Positions 45,158-53,971 of a DNA stretch of 64,000 nt are shown here, piece by piece. The position numbers were made by a program, and so were the translations under genes. Each line of letters begins with the position of its first letter. The first letter of the stretch is position 1. A model generated the notes under the pieces. It ran no database searches and was not told the DNA's origin. It saw nothing but the letters and a program-made list of their open reading frames with translations. Where the stretch lies: the NCBI GenBank assembly GCA_937125225.1, contig CAKZLE010000034.1, positions 62,001 to 126,000 on the forward strand, read 5' to 3'. The DNA is from an uncultured Spirochaetia bacterium. Lineage in GTDB: Bacteria > Spirochaetota > Spirochaetia > CAKZLE01.

Positions 45158-45573
45158 TCGTTATCTCCTTCGGAGTACCGATCGTAGATATAACACTCAT
45201 GAGAGCAGTATTTACGATGTCTATTTCCATATGAGGTGAACTCATCTCCACAGAATGCACAGGTGAAGGTGTAGTAGGCTTTTCTTTGTACTTGATCAGG
45301 ATGTGCGTTCCACCAGTCCATACGGCATTGATTTGAGCAAAAGAGCTATATCTTCTTACCATTGGTATGCTTGAGTTTTTTTCCACAGGTCTTACAGCCG
45401 TCTAGGACGGTCTTTGGCTTCTCTGAACCTAGGGATGTTTTCCTTATTAGCCCATGCGATTTACAGAATGCCCTGACTTCAATCCGGGTAAGATCCATCC
45501 TATTAGCGATAGTGGTATAACCCAATCCTGCATTTCTCAGATCTGTGATCCTCTTTTCTTGTTCTTCTGTCAT
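45154..45573 (-). pseudogene. zinc-finger HTH gene interrupted by an in-frame TAG
   Basis: The first part (45346-45573, 75 codons) has a sigma-region-4-like HTH (ITDLRNAGLGYTTIANRMDLT) and a CKTCGKKL zinc half-site. It ends in TAG at 45346-45348, but the same frame continues for 63 codons with FCSNQCRMDWWNAHP and CAFCGDEF...RKYCSHECYI, the remaining zinc sites of the same family. The full protein would be 139 residues plus the amber codon. The zinc sites span the stop, so this is one gene with a nonsense mutation. AGGAGG before the ATG is intact. It is usually found ahead of a SHOCT gene and recombinases, as here. Confidence 0.82.
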
Positions 45574-45587
45574 GTGGTCCTCCTATG

Positions 45588-45609
45588 TAATACCGAAAAA
45601 CCGTACCCC
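45588..45609 (-). promoter_or_regulatory. promoter/operator box of the zinc-finger HTH gene
   Basis: A 22-bp sequence ending in GGTATTA on the minus strand, 21/22 identical to the inverted copy at 47307-47328. It lies exactly 14 nt before the ATG at 45573. The core is GGGGTACGGTTTTT. The TATTA can serve as -10; no good -35 box exists, so an activator is likely. Confidence 0.6.
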
Positions 45610-45854
45610 TCGAATGAAGGGAGAAGGAGAGATGAGGATTGACGGAATGTACTAGTGTTGACGATAGGAACACATCAAGGGAAAAACTCTTGTACCTGTG
45701 ATCCTAGGAATAATTTATGGATCATATCTGGGAACATGCCATATCATTATGCAATACAGGCACTTATAGCGTATCTGTACTTATGTTCTTAGATATCTAT
45801 CTAGATATAATAATAGAATATATAGGGTAGGAGGGCGTATAGCAGGAGCGTATA

Positions 45855-45874
45855 CGTATATACACGCGTATAGG
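45855..45874 (+). repeat. CGTATATAC-type repeat, copy 1
   Basis: A 20-bp alternating sequence beginning CGTATATACACG and ending GTATAGG. Copy 2 at 46381-46400 differs at 2 positions; copy 3 at 46773-46793 is inverted with a 2-base insertion. They occur only in the non-coding origin-like region. Confidence 0.55.
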
Positions 45875-45949
45875 GTTTTTAGGGTTCATAGGAACACCTG
45901 TGAGAAAAGTCTCCGGATCTGCTCTTGGGGAGATCTCATTTGGTAGTCT

Positions 45950-46115
45950 TTACTGAGTTGCATGGTAATGAGCAGCTCGGGGTAGGCCTGCGATAAGATC
46001 ACACTAGAACCTGAGCATCACGAGAACTGCTCCTGAGATGTAGTCATCAGCAAACTAGAGCATCATATCAATGATGCCCTGAAGCGTGATCTCATGAGCC
46101 GTTAAATGGTGCAAT
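45950..46115 (+). repeat. long imperfect direct repeat, copy 1
   Basis: About 150 bp recurring at 46505-46648. Shared blocks include GAGCATCACGAGAACTG, CAGCAAAC, GCATCATATCAATGAT and TCATGAGCCGTTAAA. Copy 1 carries the perfect hairpin GCATCAT/ATGATGC (46060-46077). The two copies flank the GGACAA cluster. Confidence 0.75.
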
Positions 46116-46185
46116 TAATATTTTGAAGAAGTCATTCAGTTGAGATGCCATCATTTTAACCTCCCGTCTTTAGACAAGTTCTTCA

Positions 46186-46428
46186 GGACAAAAGTCCTCC
46201 CCCGAGAGCTTGTCACTGGACAAGATAACTGTGGACAACCTCTATCCCATGTTGTCCGAGGCTTGGTCCTATACCTAAATCATCATTCTATAATCATTAA
46301 CATTGGGGCAGGACAACTGGACAAAAAACTCTTAGTAGAGAGTTGAGGTATATCAATAAAGGACTTTAGGTATGTAGAACCGTATATACGCACGTATAGG
46401 ATTCTTCGTCCAAGTTGTCCTGTTGTCC
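46186..46428. other. cluster of eight GGACAA motifs, candidate replication origin
   Basis: GGACAA or its complement occurs at 46186, 46218, 46233, 46252, 46311, 46319, 46415 and 46423 (starts). About 0.1 copy is expected by chance in 243 bp on two strands. With the flanking long direct repeats and the CGTATATAC repeats, in a 1.7-kb non-coding gap before a primase-helicase, the arrangement looks like iterons of an element origin. I see no gene here. Confidence 0.5.
46381..46400 (+). repeat. CGTATATAC-type repeat, copy 2
   Basis: Eighteen of 20 bases match copy 1 at 45855-45874, in the same orientation. Confidence 0.55.
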
Positions 46429-46504
46429 ATGAATGCTGATTTCAGTTGGTGAACAGATCAGTTGATGCAGGGGCTAGTTCGGGTAGGGGTTGTCATGGTG
46501 ATGA

Positions 46505-46648
46505 TTACTGAGATGCATGGTGGAGAGCATGATTCAATATATCATGAGCATCACGAGAACTGACCGTAGATCGTGATTACCAGCAAACCATTGCATCATA
46601 TCAATGATACCCTATAGCGTGCTTTCATGAGCCGTTAAAAGGTGCAAT
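46505..46648 (+). repeat. long imperfect direct repeat, copy 2
   Basis: Second copy of the 45950-46115 repeat, about 530-555 bp away. The following 46649-47306 stretch has no convincing gene; it holds the inverted CGTATATAC repeat (46773-46793) and two direct ATCCTCTTT...TAAGG repeats (about 47143 and 47290). Confidence 0.75.
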
Positions 46649-46772
46649 CGGTAGTACGAGGAAATTATCTGGGTGTGGAAGAGGTGCTCACCTGTCGGGC
46701 AATACATAATCATGATCATGCTTTCTCCCTTCAGGGAACACAGGAATTGAGGAACAACAAGTTTTTATACTT

Positions 46773-46793
46773 CTATACGCGTGTGTATATAGG
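46773..46793 (-). repeat. CGTATATAC-type repeat, inverted copy 3
   Basis: Reads as copy 1 on the minus strand with a 2-base insertion. Confidence 0.45.
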
Positions 46794-47306
46794 TAGCACA
46801 GTATTATCTCCCCTTATATATACCCCAAACCATTCAATAGAGATATTCTTGTTCCTTGTTCGCTACCTCGAAAAATCCTCATCAGGGGAGGCTAACATGC
46901 TGAAATCAAGAGAGAACATGTGCAGGGACGAGAAGTGGAATGAACTCTCACTTGGTTCAATATCAATGGAACGTGACCAGTTAGTGATCAAGAGTCGGAG
47001 TGGCTAGTGTTCCCCTAATATCTATAATCCAAGCCTGCTCTCATGATACGTTCACGCCTTGTTTGTAGACCTTAAGACTTTTCAACAAATTTGATGTAAA
47101 GTATCCCCCCTGTGTTAGGCCATATTCAACCCTACAGCTAATCCTCTTTCCCCATAAGGATGATAACTCCAAAACAAGTAAAAATAGAAACTCTGTCTCA
47201 ATAACATGAGCGCTGCATTATTTATTGGTGTAGGGACTTTAGCGCAAAAATGTGCAGAAGTTTTATAAGCATATCCTCCCTCCCTCTGATCCTCTTTTCG
47301 AATAAG

Positions 47307-47328
47307 GGGGTACGGTTTTTAGGTATTA
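47307..47328 (+). promoter_or_regulatory. promoter/operator box of the primase gene
   Basis: Same 22-bp box as 45588-45609 with one mismatch, again exactly 14 nt before an ATG (47343). The equal spacing shows that both genes use the same promoter element and probably the same regulator. Confidence 0.6.
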
Positions 47329-47342
47329 AGTAAGAGGCCATT

Positions 47343-49703
47343 ATGGTTCTCCAAAATACTAATAACCGAGGTAAAAACATGTTACGAGATTTTACTGCCA
47401 ATGAGGGTTACCGGATCACCGTGAGCTCTGCTGACTGTCGAGGAAAGGGAACGAACTGCAACTTCCCTCATGAAGTGATCGTTGATGATCTGGAGGGATT
47501 TACGAAGGTCTGTACCAAAGACCATCTGCTGGGCACCTTCACGGATTATTACCGAAAAACCAAGAATTTCATCAGCGCTGATGCGTTGGGGATGGATTGT
47601 GATAACGACCATTCTGATGAGCCTGATGACTGGAAGAACCCTGAGGATGTGAGAGAAGCATTCGGTGATGTTCCCTTCTATGTGAGTTATAGCCGTAACC
47701 ATATGAAGGATAAGAAGGGTAAGTCTGCTCGTCCACGATTTCATATTATCTTCTTGATCGATCCGATGGATAATGCTAGATCCTATGCAGCACTAAAGCG
47801 GCAGACCCAAAAGCGTTTCCCCTTCTTCGATAAGCAAGCTCTGGATGCTGCGAGACTCTTCTTTGGTACCGAAGATCCCCAGGTGGCTTTCTATGAAGGA
47901 CATACAACGCTCAATGCATACTTACAGAAATCACAGGACCCAGTGAAGCAGGAGAGAAAACAGGCGCTCCCATCACGAGATGATAAGAGCATTCCAGAAG
48001 GTGAGCGTAATGCCACCTTATACCAGTTTGCGGTGAAGATCCTCAAGCGATATGGAGATACGGCAACAGCCTGGGATCATTATCTGAGTAAAACCTTGGC
48101 GTGTGATCCACCTCTGGAGGTGGAAGAGATTGATAGCATATGGGACAGTGCTGAGAAGTATTTCCATACGGTCATCGAGCAGCAAGAGGGGTACCTCCCG
48201 CCAGATGAGTATGAGGTGACTTACGGGTATGAGCCTGAAGACTATTCTGATGTTGGTCAGGCTGAGGTACTGGAACGGGTTTTTGGTAATGAGGTCCGAT
48301 TCACCACCGGTACAGGGTTCCTTCGCTATAATGGGGTAATCTGGGAAGAGTCGAGACAACGAGCTCAGGCTGCAGCTCAGGAACTTACTGCAGTGCAGTT
48401 AGTAGAAGCTCGAAAGAAAATCCTGTTTTCCATAAAAGGTCTGAGAGCGAGTGGTGCTGAAAAGTTGATTGTTGAGTTGGGAGAGAAGAAAGCAGAAAAA
48501 GAATTTTCTAAAGGGCAGCAGGAAGCTTATCAAACCTATAAAGCAGCTCGTAGCTATTACCAGTTTGTAGTGAAAAGACGAGAATCTAGGAATATCACAG
48601 CCACTCTCAAAGAAGCACAACCGATGCTGGAGATGGATCCTGCAGAACTCGATACCGATGCCTATCTCCTGAATACCCCTGAGTATACGATTGATCTCAG
48701 AAAAGGTATGAAGGGGATCCAGGAACATCGGTCTGAGGATTTCATCACGAAGTGTACCATGTGCTCCCCCAGTAAAGTAGGAATGCACCAGTGGAGAGAT
48801 GCCTTGAAGCTGTTTTTCCAGGATGACCCTGAGCTTGAGAGCTACGTGCAGGAGATTGTGGGACTTGCAGCAGTCGGAAGAGTCTATGTGGAGTTCTTGA
48901 TCATGGCACATGGTGGAGGCCGGAATGGGAAGTCCACCTTCTGGAATACCATCAGTGCGGTCCTTGGATCCTATAGCGGGAAGCTTTCAGCAGATACCTT
49001 GACCGTAGGTTGTAGACGGAATGTGAAACCAGAGCTTGCAGAGACTAAGGGTAAGCGACTCTTAATAGCATCAGAGCTTGAGGAGGGGACTCGATTGAAC
49101 ACCGCTACCATCAAGCAGTTCTGCTCTACCGATGAGATCTTTGCTGAGAAGAAATACAAGGATCCCTTCAAGTTCACCCCCAGCCATACCCTTGTGCTCT
49201 ATACCAACCATCTCCCGAAGGTCGGAGCTAATGATCCTGGTACGTGGAGAAGACTTGTGGTTGTCCCCTTCAATGCCACGATCGAGGGTAATGATGATAT
49301 CCTCAACTACACTCAGCACCTCATTGATACCTGTGGTGGAGCAGTGCTTTCTTGGATTATTGAAGGTGCGCAGAGAATCATCGCTAAGAACTTCAAACTC
49401 TCTCAGCCTGCCTGTGTGGTAAAAGCCATAGAGGCGTATCGGGAAGAGAATGATTGGCTGGGGCACTTTCTTGAGGATCGGTGTGAAGTGGGTGCGGAAC
49501 TTCTCCAGAAGTCAGGAGAGCTCTATTCTGCCTACCGATCATATTGTGGGATCAAGGGAGAGTACACACGAAGTACTTCAGACTTCTATGCAGCACTGGA
49601 GTTAGCTGAGTTTACGAGGACTCGTAACAAAAAAGGCCGATTTATCAAAGGGCTCAAGTTAAAACCCTATGAGTATGAAGCAATAGATGATTTTCTCGCA
49701 TAA
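47343..49703 (+). CDS. phage/plasmid-type primase-helicase (D5/P4 family)
   Basis: 786 residues. N-terminal archaeo-eukaryotic primase-like domain with GMDCDND (metal-binding acids, about 83) and ARPRFHIIFLI; a PriCT-like linker (about 240-280); D5_N region; then a superfamily 3 helicase: Walker A GGGRNGKSTFW (about 524), Walker B LIASELEEG, and motif C LVLYTNHLPK. It would prime and unwind element DNA. Start at 47343 has AGAGG and the promoter box; a second ATG at 47379 has GAGG and is also possible. It is the replication gene of the decayed element, with the origin-like region just upstream. Confidence 0.9.
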   Translation: MVLQNTNNRGKNMLRDFTANEGYRITVSSADCRGKGTNCNFPHEVIVDDLEGFTKVCTKDHLLGTFTDYYRKTKNFISADALGMDCDNDHSDEPDDWKNPEDVREAFGDVPFYVSYSRNHMKDKKGKSARPRFHIIFLIDPMDNARSYAALKRQTQKRFPFFDKQALDAARLFFGTEDPQVAFYEGHTTLNAYLQKSQDPVKQERKQALPSRDDKSIPEGERNATLYQFAVKILKRYGDTATAWDHYLSKTLACDPPLEVEEIDSIWDSAEKYFHTVIEQQEGYLPPDEYEVTYGYEPEDYSDVGQAEVLERVFGNEVRFTTGTGFLRYNGVIWEESRQRAQAAAQELTAVQLVEARKKILFSIKGLRASGAEKLIVELGEKKAEKEFSKGQQEAYQTYKAARSYYQFVVKRRESRNITATLKEAQPMLEMDPAELDTDAYLLNTPEYTIDLRKGMKGIQEHRSEDFITKCTMCSPSKVGMHQWRDALKLFFQDDPELESYVQEIVGLAAVGRVYVEFLIMAHGGGRNGKSTFWNTISAVLGSYSGKLSADTLTVGCRRNVKPELAETKGKRLLIASELEEGTRLNTATIKQFCSTDEIFAEKKYKDPFKFTPSHTLVLYTNHLPKVGANDPGTWRRLVVVPFNATIEGNDDILNYTQHLIDTCGGAVLSWIIEGAQRIIAKNFKLSQPACVVKAIEAYREENDWLGHFLEDRCEVGAELLQKSGELYSAYRSYCGIKGEYTRSTSDFYAALELAEFTRTRNKKGRFIKGLKLKPYEYEAIDDFLA

Positions 49704-49710
49704 TGGGTAA

Positions 49711-49814
49711 GGGTGTCAGTTATGACAGGGATTATATAAACTTATGTATAGCGATTTTTTCATAAAAAATCCCCTATAGGAAAGTTATAGAAATAGCCGT
49801 CATAACCGTCACCC
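49711..49814. repeat. inverted repeat downstream of the primase gene
   Basis: Arms GGGTGTCAGTTATGAC (49711-49726) and its near complement (49799-49814, 14/16) are 72 bp apart, with an inner hairpin GATTTTTT/AAAAAATC (49752-49771). It may be a terminator or binding site of the element. The remaining 49815-50360 has no supported gene. Confidence 0.5.
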
Positions 49815-50360
49815 CCCCCCTCCTGCTGGAATCAGATCTTAGAGATCACAAACTCAGGCAACTTAACCACGGTTCTTATAAGAGTATTCGCATGGTTTGA
49901 AAAAGTGTATAGGGGTATCGGGTATAGGGATACCTGTGCCGCCCGTATGAGGTTTATGGGAACATGTGTTTTCTTGGTATCGTTACTACCAGTTTCGATG
50001 TTCTTATGCAGTGTTTTTACATGGTTTTATACTGCTTTTGCTTGTGGCTAAATCGCTATCAGGTGTGGCTTTATGGGGAAGGGGGGTCTTAATCTCTAAA
50101 CCTTATTTTCCTTACAACGTGCAGGGGCCTTCACGCAGAAAATCACCTATTCAAAGAGGGTATTGACCCCTCCTTTGAAGTGTCTGGAAGCGTGGTTTCA
50201 CCTGTTTGAAAACCGAAGATTAATCAAAGAAATCAAACAATTCATGGGAAATCAAAGGGGCAGATCTTCCTCTGGTTTAGCTCCGATATCGCCTGGTATG
50301 GACTTGATAGATAGTCCGAATAGAGGGATGTATGTACTACCAAAATTGATGGAGGTGTAT

Positions 50361-51647
50361 ATGAAACGAATAACGAGAATAGTTGATGCTGATCTACCTC
50401 TGAGAAGGAGAAAGCGGGTAGCAGCCTATGCAAGAGTCTCTGTGGATAAAGAGATGAATCTCCACTCCCTGAAGGCTCAGGTGGAGTATTACCGAAAGCT
50501 TATCGGAGCAAAACCTGACTGGCAGTTTGCCGGGGTCTATGCTGATGAAGGGGTGACAGGGACTAAGGAGAACCGTCCTGGATTCCAGCGGCTCCTTGCC
50601 GACTGTGATGCCGGGAAGATCGATATGATCATTACCAAATCCATTTCACGGTTTGCCCGCAATACGGTAGTTCTTCTTTCAACGGTTAGGGATCTCAAAG
50701 AGCAGGGTATCAGCGTCTACTTCGAGAGGGAGCGGATAGATTCGACCTCAACTGATGGAGAGCTCATGCTCACACTCCTGGCAGCCTTTGCCCAAGAGGA
50801 GTCAAAGTCCATCAGTGATAACACCAAATGGGCGATAAGGAAGCAGTTTGAGAAAGGGATCGGGAACAGCTATACCCTCTATGGGTACCGGTGGGATGGG
50901 ACTGAGTTCGTGATTGCCCCGGAAGAAGCAGAGACGGTCCGTCTGATCTATGCTAGCTATCTTGATGGTATGACCCCTGACAGGATTGCATCGATGCTTC
51001 AGAAGAAAGGTATCAAAGCCCTTCGGGGTGGAGAGTTCAGCTATGCATCAGTCTGGAAGATCCTGCGCCAGATCAAGTATACCGGGAACTCCCTGCTGCA
51101 GAAGACGTACCGGGAGAATCACCTGACTCACAGGACGGTGAAGAACCAGGGAGAGCTTCCGATGTACTTAGCTGAAGGGACGCATCCGGTGATCATCGAT
51201 ACGGAGACCTACCATGCAGTACAGCGTGAGATCTCAGTACGACAGGCTCTGGGATTCCTTGCTAACCAGAGTATTGCATTCAGCTGTTTCTCATCGAAGA
51301 TCATCTGCGGACGTTGTTCACGGACCTATCGGCGAAAGACCTATAGCCGTAAAGGCTATACCAACCGGTATCACAAATGGGTCTGCGGTACTAAGATCAG
51401 AGGAGGAGCCAGAGCCTGCCCCTCCTGCAATGTACCCGAACGATCCCTCTACCATATGACTGCTGACATCCTGGAAGCTGAGCAGGTCACTGATGAACTC
51501 TTCGAGTCTAAGATCAACCAGATCGTGGTATCAGGTGATCATGAGCTCACCTTTATCCTCACCGATGGCAGAGAAGAAGTCCGGCACTGGCAGGATGAGA
51601 GAAACAACACGATTTACCAGAGGAGAAGAGTATATGCCGCAAGTTAA
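50361..51647 (+). CDS. large serine recombinase 1
   Basis: 428 residues from the ATG at 50361, preceded by GGAGGTG; the frame upstream to 50163 is not family-like. Resolvase catalytic domain with Ser27 in AAYARVSVD and conserved Arg in SRFARNTVVL, recombinase domain (GYRWDGTEFVIAPEEAETVRLIY), and a zinc ribbon (CGRCSRTYRRKTY...WVCGTKIRGG...CPSCNVPE). It cuts and rejoins attachment sites of the element. All three parts are present, so it may be active. It overlaps the next gene by 14 bp. Confidence 0.92.
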   Translation: MKRITRIVDADLPLRRRKRVAAYARVSVDKEMNLHSLKAQVEYYRKLIGAKPDWQFAGVYADEGVTGTKENRPGFQRLLADCDAGKIDMIITKSISRFARNTVVLLSTVRDLKEQGISVYFERERIDSTSTDGELMLTLLAAFAQEESKSISDNTKWAIRKQFEKGIGNSYTLYGYRWDGTEFVIAPEEAETVRLIYASYLDGMTPDRIASMLQKKGIKALRGGEFSYASVWKILRQIKYTGNSLLQKTYRENHLTHRTVKNQGELPMYLAEGTHPVIIDTETYHAVQREISVRQALGFLANQSIAFSCFSSKIICGRCSRTYRRKTYSRKGYTNRYHKWVCGTKIRGGARACPSCNVPERSLYHMTADILEAEQVTDELFESKINQIVVSGDHELTFILTDGREEVRHWQDERNNTIYQRRRVYAAS

Positions 51648-52104
51648 GAAAGTCACCCAGATCCCTGCAACCTTATCACCATTTGATTCGCTTCCTATTG
51701 GTGAGAGTAGGAAACGACGAGTGGCAGGGTATGCAAGGGTATCAACTGATGCCGATGAACAGAACTCAAGCTATGAGGCTCAAGTCGATTATTACACCAC
51801 CTACATCCAGGGACATGCTGATTGGGAGTTCGTGGACCTCTACACCGATGAGGGAATCAGTGGGACGAGTACTGCCAAACGTGAAGGGTTCAAGCAGATG
51901 ATTTCAGATGCACTGGAAGACAAGATCGATCTGATCATCACGAAATCAGTGAGCCGCTTTGCCCGTAACACGGTTGATAGCTTGGTGACCATCAGACAGC
52001 TCAAAGAGGCTGGGGTGGAGGTATATTTTGAGAAAAAAGACTTCTTTACAGCAAAATACCCCAATACATGCCACAGAACGCCATATATCAAGGTTTCCAG
52101 CTAA
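51634..52104 (+). pseudogene. large serine recombinase 2, truncated
   Basis: GGAGAAG precedes the ATG at 51634. The first 134 residues are a good resolvase domain (Ser37 in AGYARVSTDADEQ; SRFARNTVDSL), ending at EVYFEK (about 52036); then 22 unrelated residues and a stop. The recombinase and zinc-ribbon domains (about 350 residues expected) are missing. The break is a junction to foreign sequence, probably a deletion or the insertion of the restriction cluster. Without this partner the element is likely immobile. No gene is seen in 52105-52426 apart from a weak promoter (TTTAAA, 17 nt, TATAGT) before hsdM. Confidence 0.85.
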
Positions 52105-52426
52105 CCGTTGGTGTTTGTTTGGTGTTTAAATATACTAAACGATAGTTAACGAAAATAATCATTATCCCAAATCGAGATATTTTTCATCTAATCCTCTCAC
52201 TGAATCTTGAGACTGGTGTCTATGCTATCATAAATAAATCAGCAGAACTTATCTACATGTTACCTAGTGGTGTCAATTCACATCTTCACATCACTCATAA
52301 TCTATATACAGGTACCTGAAATGTACTTCATGCCGTAAAGATTTGCATGTTTAGCCATAGAGCTATATACTATTGGAGATTTAAAACTCATATATAGCTA
52401 GTATAGTTAGGCAAGAAGGAATCATT

Positions 52427-53971
52427 ATGGCAAAAGCAAAGAAACAAAAAGAACCAGAACCTATTGAAAAATATCTTTGGAAAGCTGCTAATAAGCTGAA
52501 AAAGAACATAGATGCTGCAGAATATAAACATGTAGTCCTCGGACTTATCTTTTTGAAATATATCTCAGATGCCTTTGAGGAGCTGTATCAGAAACTTGAT
52601 GCAGGAGAAGATGAATATGATGGAGCTGATCCTGAAGATAGAGACGAGTATAAAGCTGAGAATGTATTTTTTGTACCTGAAATCGCAAGATGGACTTATC
52701 TACAGAACAAGGCAAAAGAACCTACTATTGGAAAAACTGTAGATGATGCTATGGATGCAATTGAGAAGGAGAATCCCTCTTTACGGAATGTACTACCAAA
52801 AGTATTTGCCAGAGGTAACCTAGATCCCACCAACCTTGGTGGATTGATTGATCTTATCAGTACTATTGCTCTTGGTTCAACCAAAGCGCGAAGTGCTGAC
52901 CTTCTTGGACATGTCTTTGAATACTTCCTTGGAGAATTCGCTTTAGATGAAGGAAAGAAAGGGGGACAGTTCTACACTCCTCGTTCTGTTGTTGAACTCC
53001 TTGTTCGGATGCTCGAACCGTATAAAGGGAGAGTCTTCGACCCATGTTGTGGTTCAGGAGGTATGTTTGTTCAATCTGAGAAATTTGTAGAAAAACACCA
53101 AGGTATGATCAATGATATTTCTATCTACGGTCAGGAGAGTAACCAGACTACATGGCGGCTGGCAAAGATGAACCTTGCTATTCGTGGTATTGATAGCTCA
53201 CAAGTCAGATGGAACAACGAAGGTTCTTTTCTTAATGATGCTCATAAAGACTTGAAAGCTGACTATGTCATTGCCAATCCTCCTTTCAATGATAAAGACT
53301 GGAGTGGTGATCTTCTTCGTAAGGATGGAAGATGGAAATATGGGACCCCACCATCAGGAAATGCTAACTATGCCTGGATCCAGCACTTCTTATATCACCT
53401 GAATCCAAAAGGCAATGCAGGATTTGTTCTTGCTAAGGGAGCTCTTACTTCAAAGACTTCTGGAGAAGGAGATATCAGAAAAGAACTAGTTGAAGCTCGG
53501 TTAGTAGATTGTATTGTGAATCTCCCTGCTAAATTATTCCTAAACACTCAGATACCAGCGAGTCTTTGGTTCCTCAATAGAGGAAAAGCTAATGGAGGAG
53601 ATCATTATAGAAGAGATGAAATTCTCTTCATTGATGCTCGAGATCTTGGGCATCTGATAAATAGAAGAACAAAAGAATTTGCTGAAGAAGATATTGCTAA
53701 GATTGCTGATACCTATCATGCATGGAAGACTCCTGATAGCGACTATGAAGATATTAAAGGGTTCTGTAATTCAGCACCTTTTGAACGAGTGAAAGAACTT
53801 GATTACGTCTTGACTCCAGGAAGATATGTTGGTCTTGCTGAAGAAGAGGATGATTTTGATTTCAATGAACGGTACACTCAGTTAAAAGGTGAATTTGAAG
53901 AACAGCTGAAAGAAGAAGAACGACTGAACAAACTCATACTTGAAAATCTTGAGAAGGTGAAGCTGGTATGA
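52427..53971 (+). CDS. hsdM: type I restriction enzyme modification subunit
   Basis: 514 residues. N6-adenine methylase: motif I FDPCCGSGGMF (about 204) and catalytic NPPFNDKDW (about 284), after the N-terminal HsdM helical domain (EKYLWKAANKLKKNIDAAEYKHVVLGLIFLKYISDAF in outline). Forms the M2S1 methylase with HsdS and protects self DNA. AGAAGGAAT precedes the ATG. It overlaps hsdS by 4 bp. Confidence 0.96.
   Translation: MAKAKKQKEPEPIEKYLWKAANKLKKNIDAAEYKHVVLGLIFLKYISDAFEELYQKLDAGEDEYDGADPEDRDEYKAENVFFVPEIARWTYLQNKAKEPTIGKTVDDAMDAIEKENPSLRNVLPKVFARGNLDPTNLGGLIDLISTIALGSTKARSADLLGHVFEYFLGEFALDEGKKGGQFYTPRSVVELLVRMLEPYKGRVFDPCCGSGGMFVQSEKFVEKHQGMINDISIYGQESNQTTWRLAKMNLAIRGIDSSQVRWNNEGSFLNDAHKDLKADYVIANPPFNDKDWSGDLLRKDGRWKYGTPPSGNANYAWIQHFLYHLNPKGNAGFVLAKGALTSKTSGEGDIRKELVEARLVDCIVNLPAKLFLNTQIPASLWFLNRGKANGGDHYRRDEILFIDARDLGHLINRRTKEFAEEDIAKIADTYHAWKTPDSDYEDIKGFCNSAPFERVKELDYVLTPGRYVGLAEEEDDFDFNERYTQLKGEFEEQLKEEERLNKLILENLEKVKLV

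Noticed and set aside
45069-45386. 105-codon frame opposite the zinc-finger sites
   Set aside because: It is a shifted reading of the interrupted zinc-finger HTH gene and the SHOCT gene.
46140-47007. Frames of 68 and 121 codons in the non-coding region
   Set aside because: They cross the iteron cluster and direct repeats, start with TTG or without a ribosome site, and look like chance translation.
45574-47342. CRISPR array
   Set aside because: The repeats are too few, unequal in spacing and of mixed orientation; no cas gene is present.
49966-50166. 66-codon frame before the first recombinase
   Set aside because: No ribosome site, no family pattern, composition of translated spacer.
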